The notes under the pieces are model-generated. The model was given only the letters and a program-made list of their open reading frames with translations. It did no database searches and had not been told where the DNA came from. Position numbers and translations under genes: made by a program. A stretch of DNA of 5,949 nucleotides from an uncultured Prevotella sp. (GTDB taxonomy: Bacteria; Bacteroidota; Bacteroidia; Bacteroidales; Bacteroidaceae). Location: NCBI GenBank assembly GCA_947303825.1, contig CAMYZK010000171.1:1-5949 (forward strand), given 5' to 3'. Below are positions 5,923 to 5,949 of this stretch, in pieces; position 1 is the first letter of the stretch, and every line of letters starts with the position of its first letter.

Positions 5923-5949
5923 TTAAGAATTAAGAGTTAAGAATTAAGA
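5921..5949. repeat. Second array of the 7-bp repeat family (GARTTAA), cut by window end
   Basis: AGTTAA, GAATTAA, GAGTTAA, GAATTAA, then GA run from inside the dut stop codon to the edge. Same heptad design as 4397-4450, with G/A variation at the third base here rather than the sixth. The full length is not visible. Confidence 0.8.

Overview
The window reads as ordinary chromosomal DNA of a Bacteroidales bacterium, most likely Prevotella or a close relative. This rests on the TTTG / TAnnTTTG promoter elements, the absence of Shine-Dalgarno sequences, a CarboxypepD_reg-like secreted protein, a histidine kinase with the AHQLGTPISSL phosphoacceptor box, and coding DNA that is clearly richer in G+C than the AT-rich spacers. 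The genus is an inference; there is no rRNA or other species marker here.

Layout. (1) Positions 1-941 (+): the 3' part of a class I CoA-transferase of the acetyl-CoA hydrolase / succinate CoA-transferase family; its first ~190 codons lie upstream of the window. (2) Positions 944-3235 (-): a secreted 763-residue beta-helix protein that resembles pectin methylesterase (CE8) in fold but appears to lack key catalytic residues, followed by two Ig-like modules and a concanavalin-like C-terminal module. (3) Positions 3250-4383 (-): a membrane sensor histidine kinase, 14 bp upstream of the beta-helix gene and surely in the same transcript. (4) Positions 4384-4600: a repeat-rich spacer with a 7-bp tandem array, two blocks of 9-bp repeats and a small GC palindrome. 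(5) Positions 4601-5107 (-): a 168-residue exported protein with a CarboxypepD_reg-like domain, driven by a near-perfect Bacteroidales promoter that leaves almost no 5' leader. (6) Positions 5108-5487: an AT-rich divergent intergenic region with a third 9-bp array and the dut promoter. (7) Positions 5488-5922 (+): dut, complete, with a second copy of the 7-bp repeat family starting inside its stop codon and running off the window edge.

How the genes fit together. The three minus-strand genes probably form one transcriptional unit (small exported protein, sensor kinase, secreted beta-helix protein), with the repeat spacer between the first and second. No response regulator is present. The unit converges on the CoA-transferase gene with only 2 bp between stop codons. 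dut and the CoA-transferase are housekeeping or central-metabolism genes with no evident link to that unit. I see no mobile element, CRISPR array, tRNA or rRNA. Nothing amounts to a clearly new system; the points most worth a second look are the degenerate CE8-like protein, the Gln beside the kinase's phosphoacceptor His, the G-free leader made of heptad repeats, and the 9-bp phased spacer repeats.
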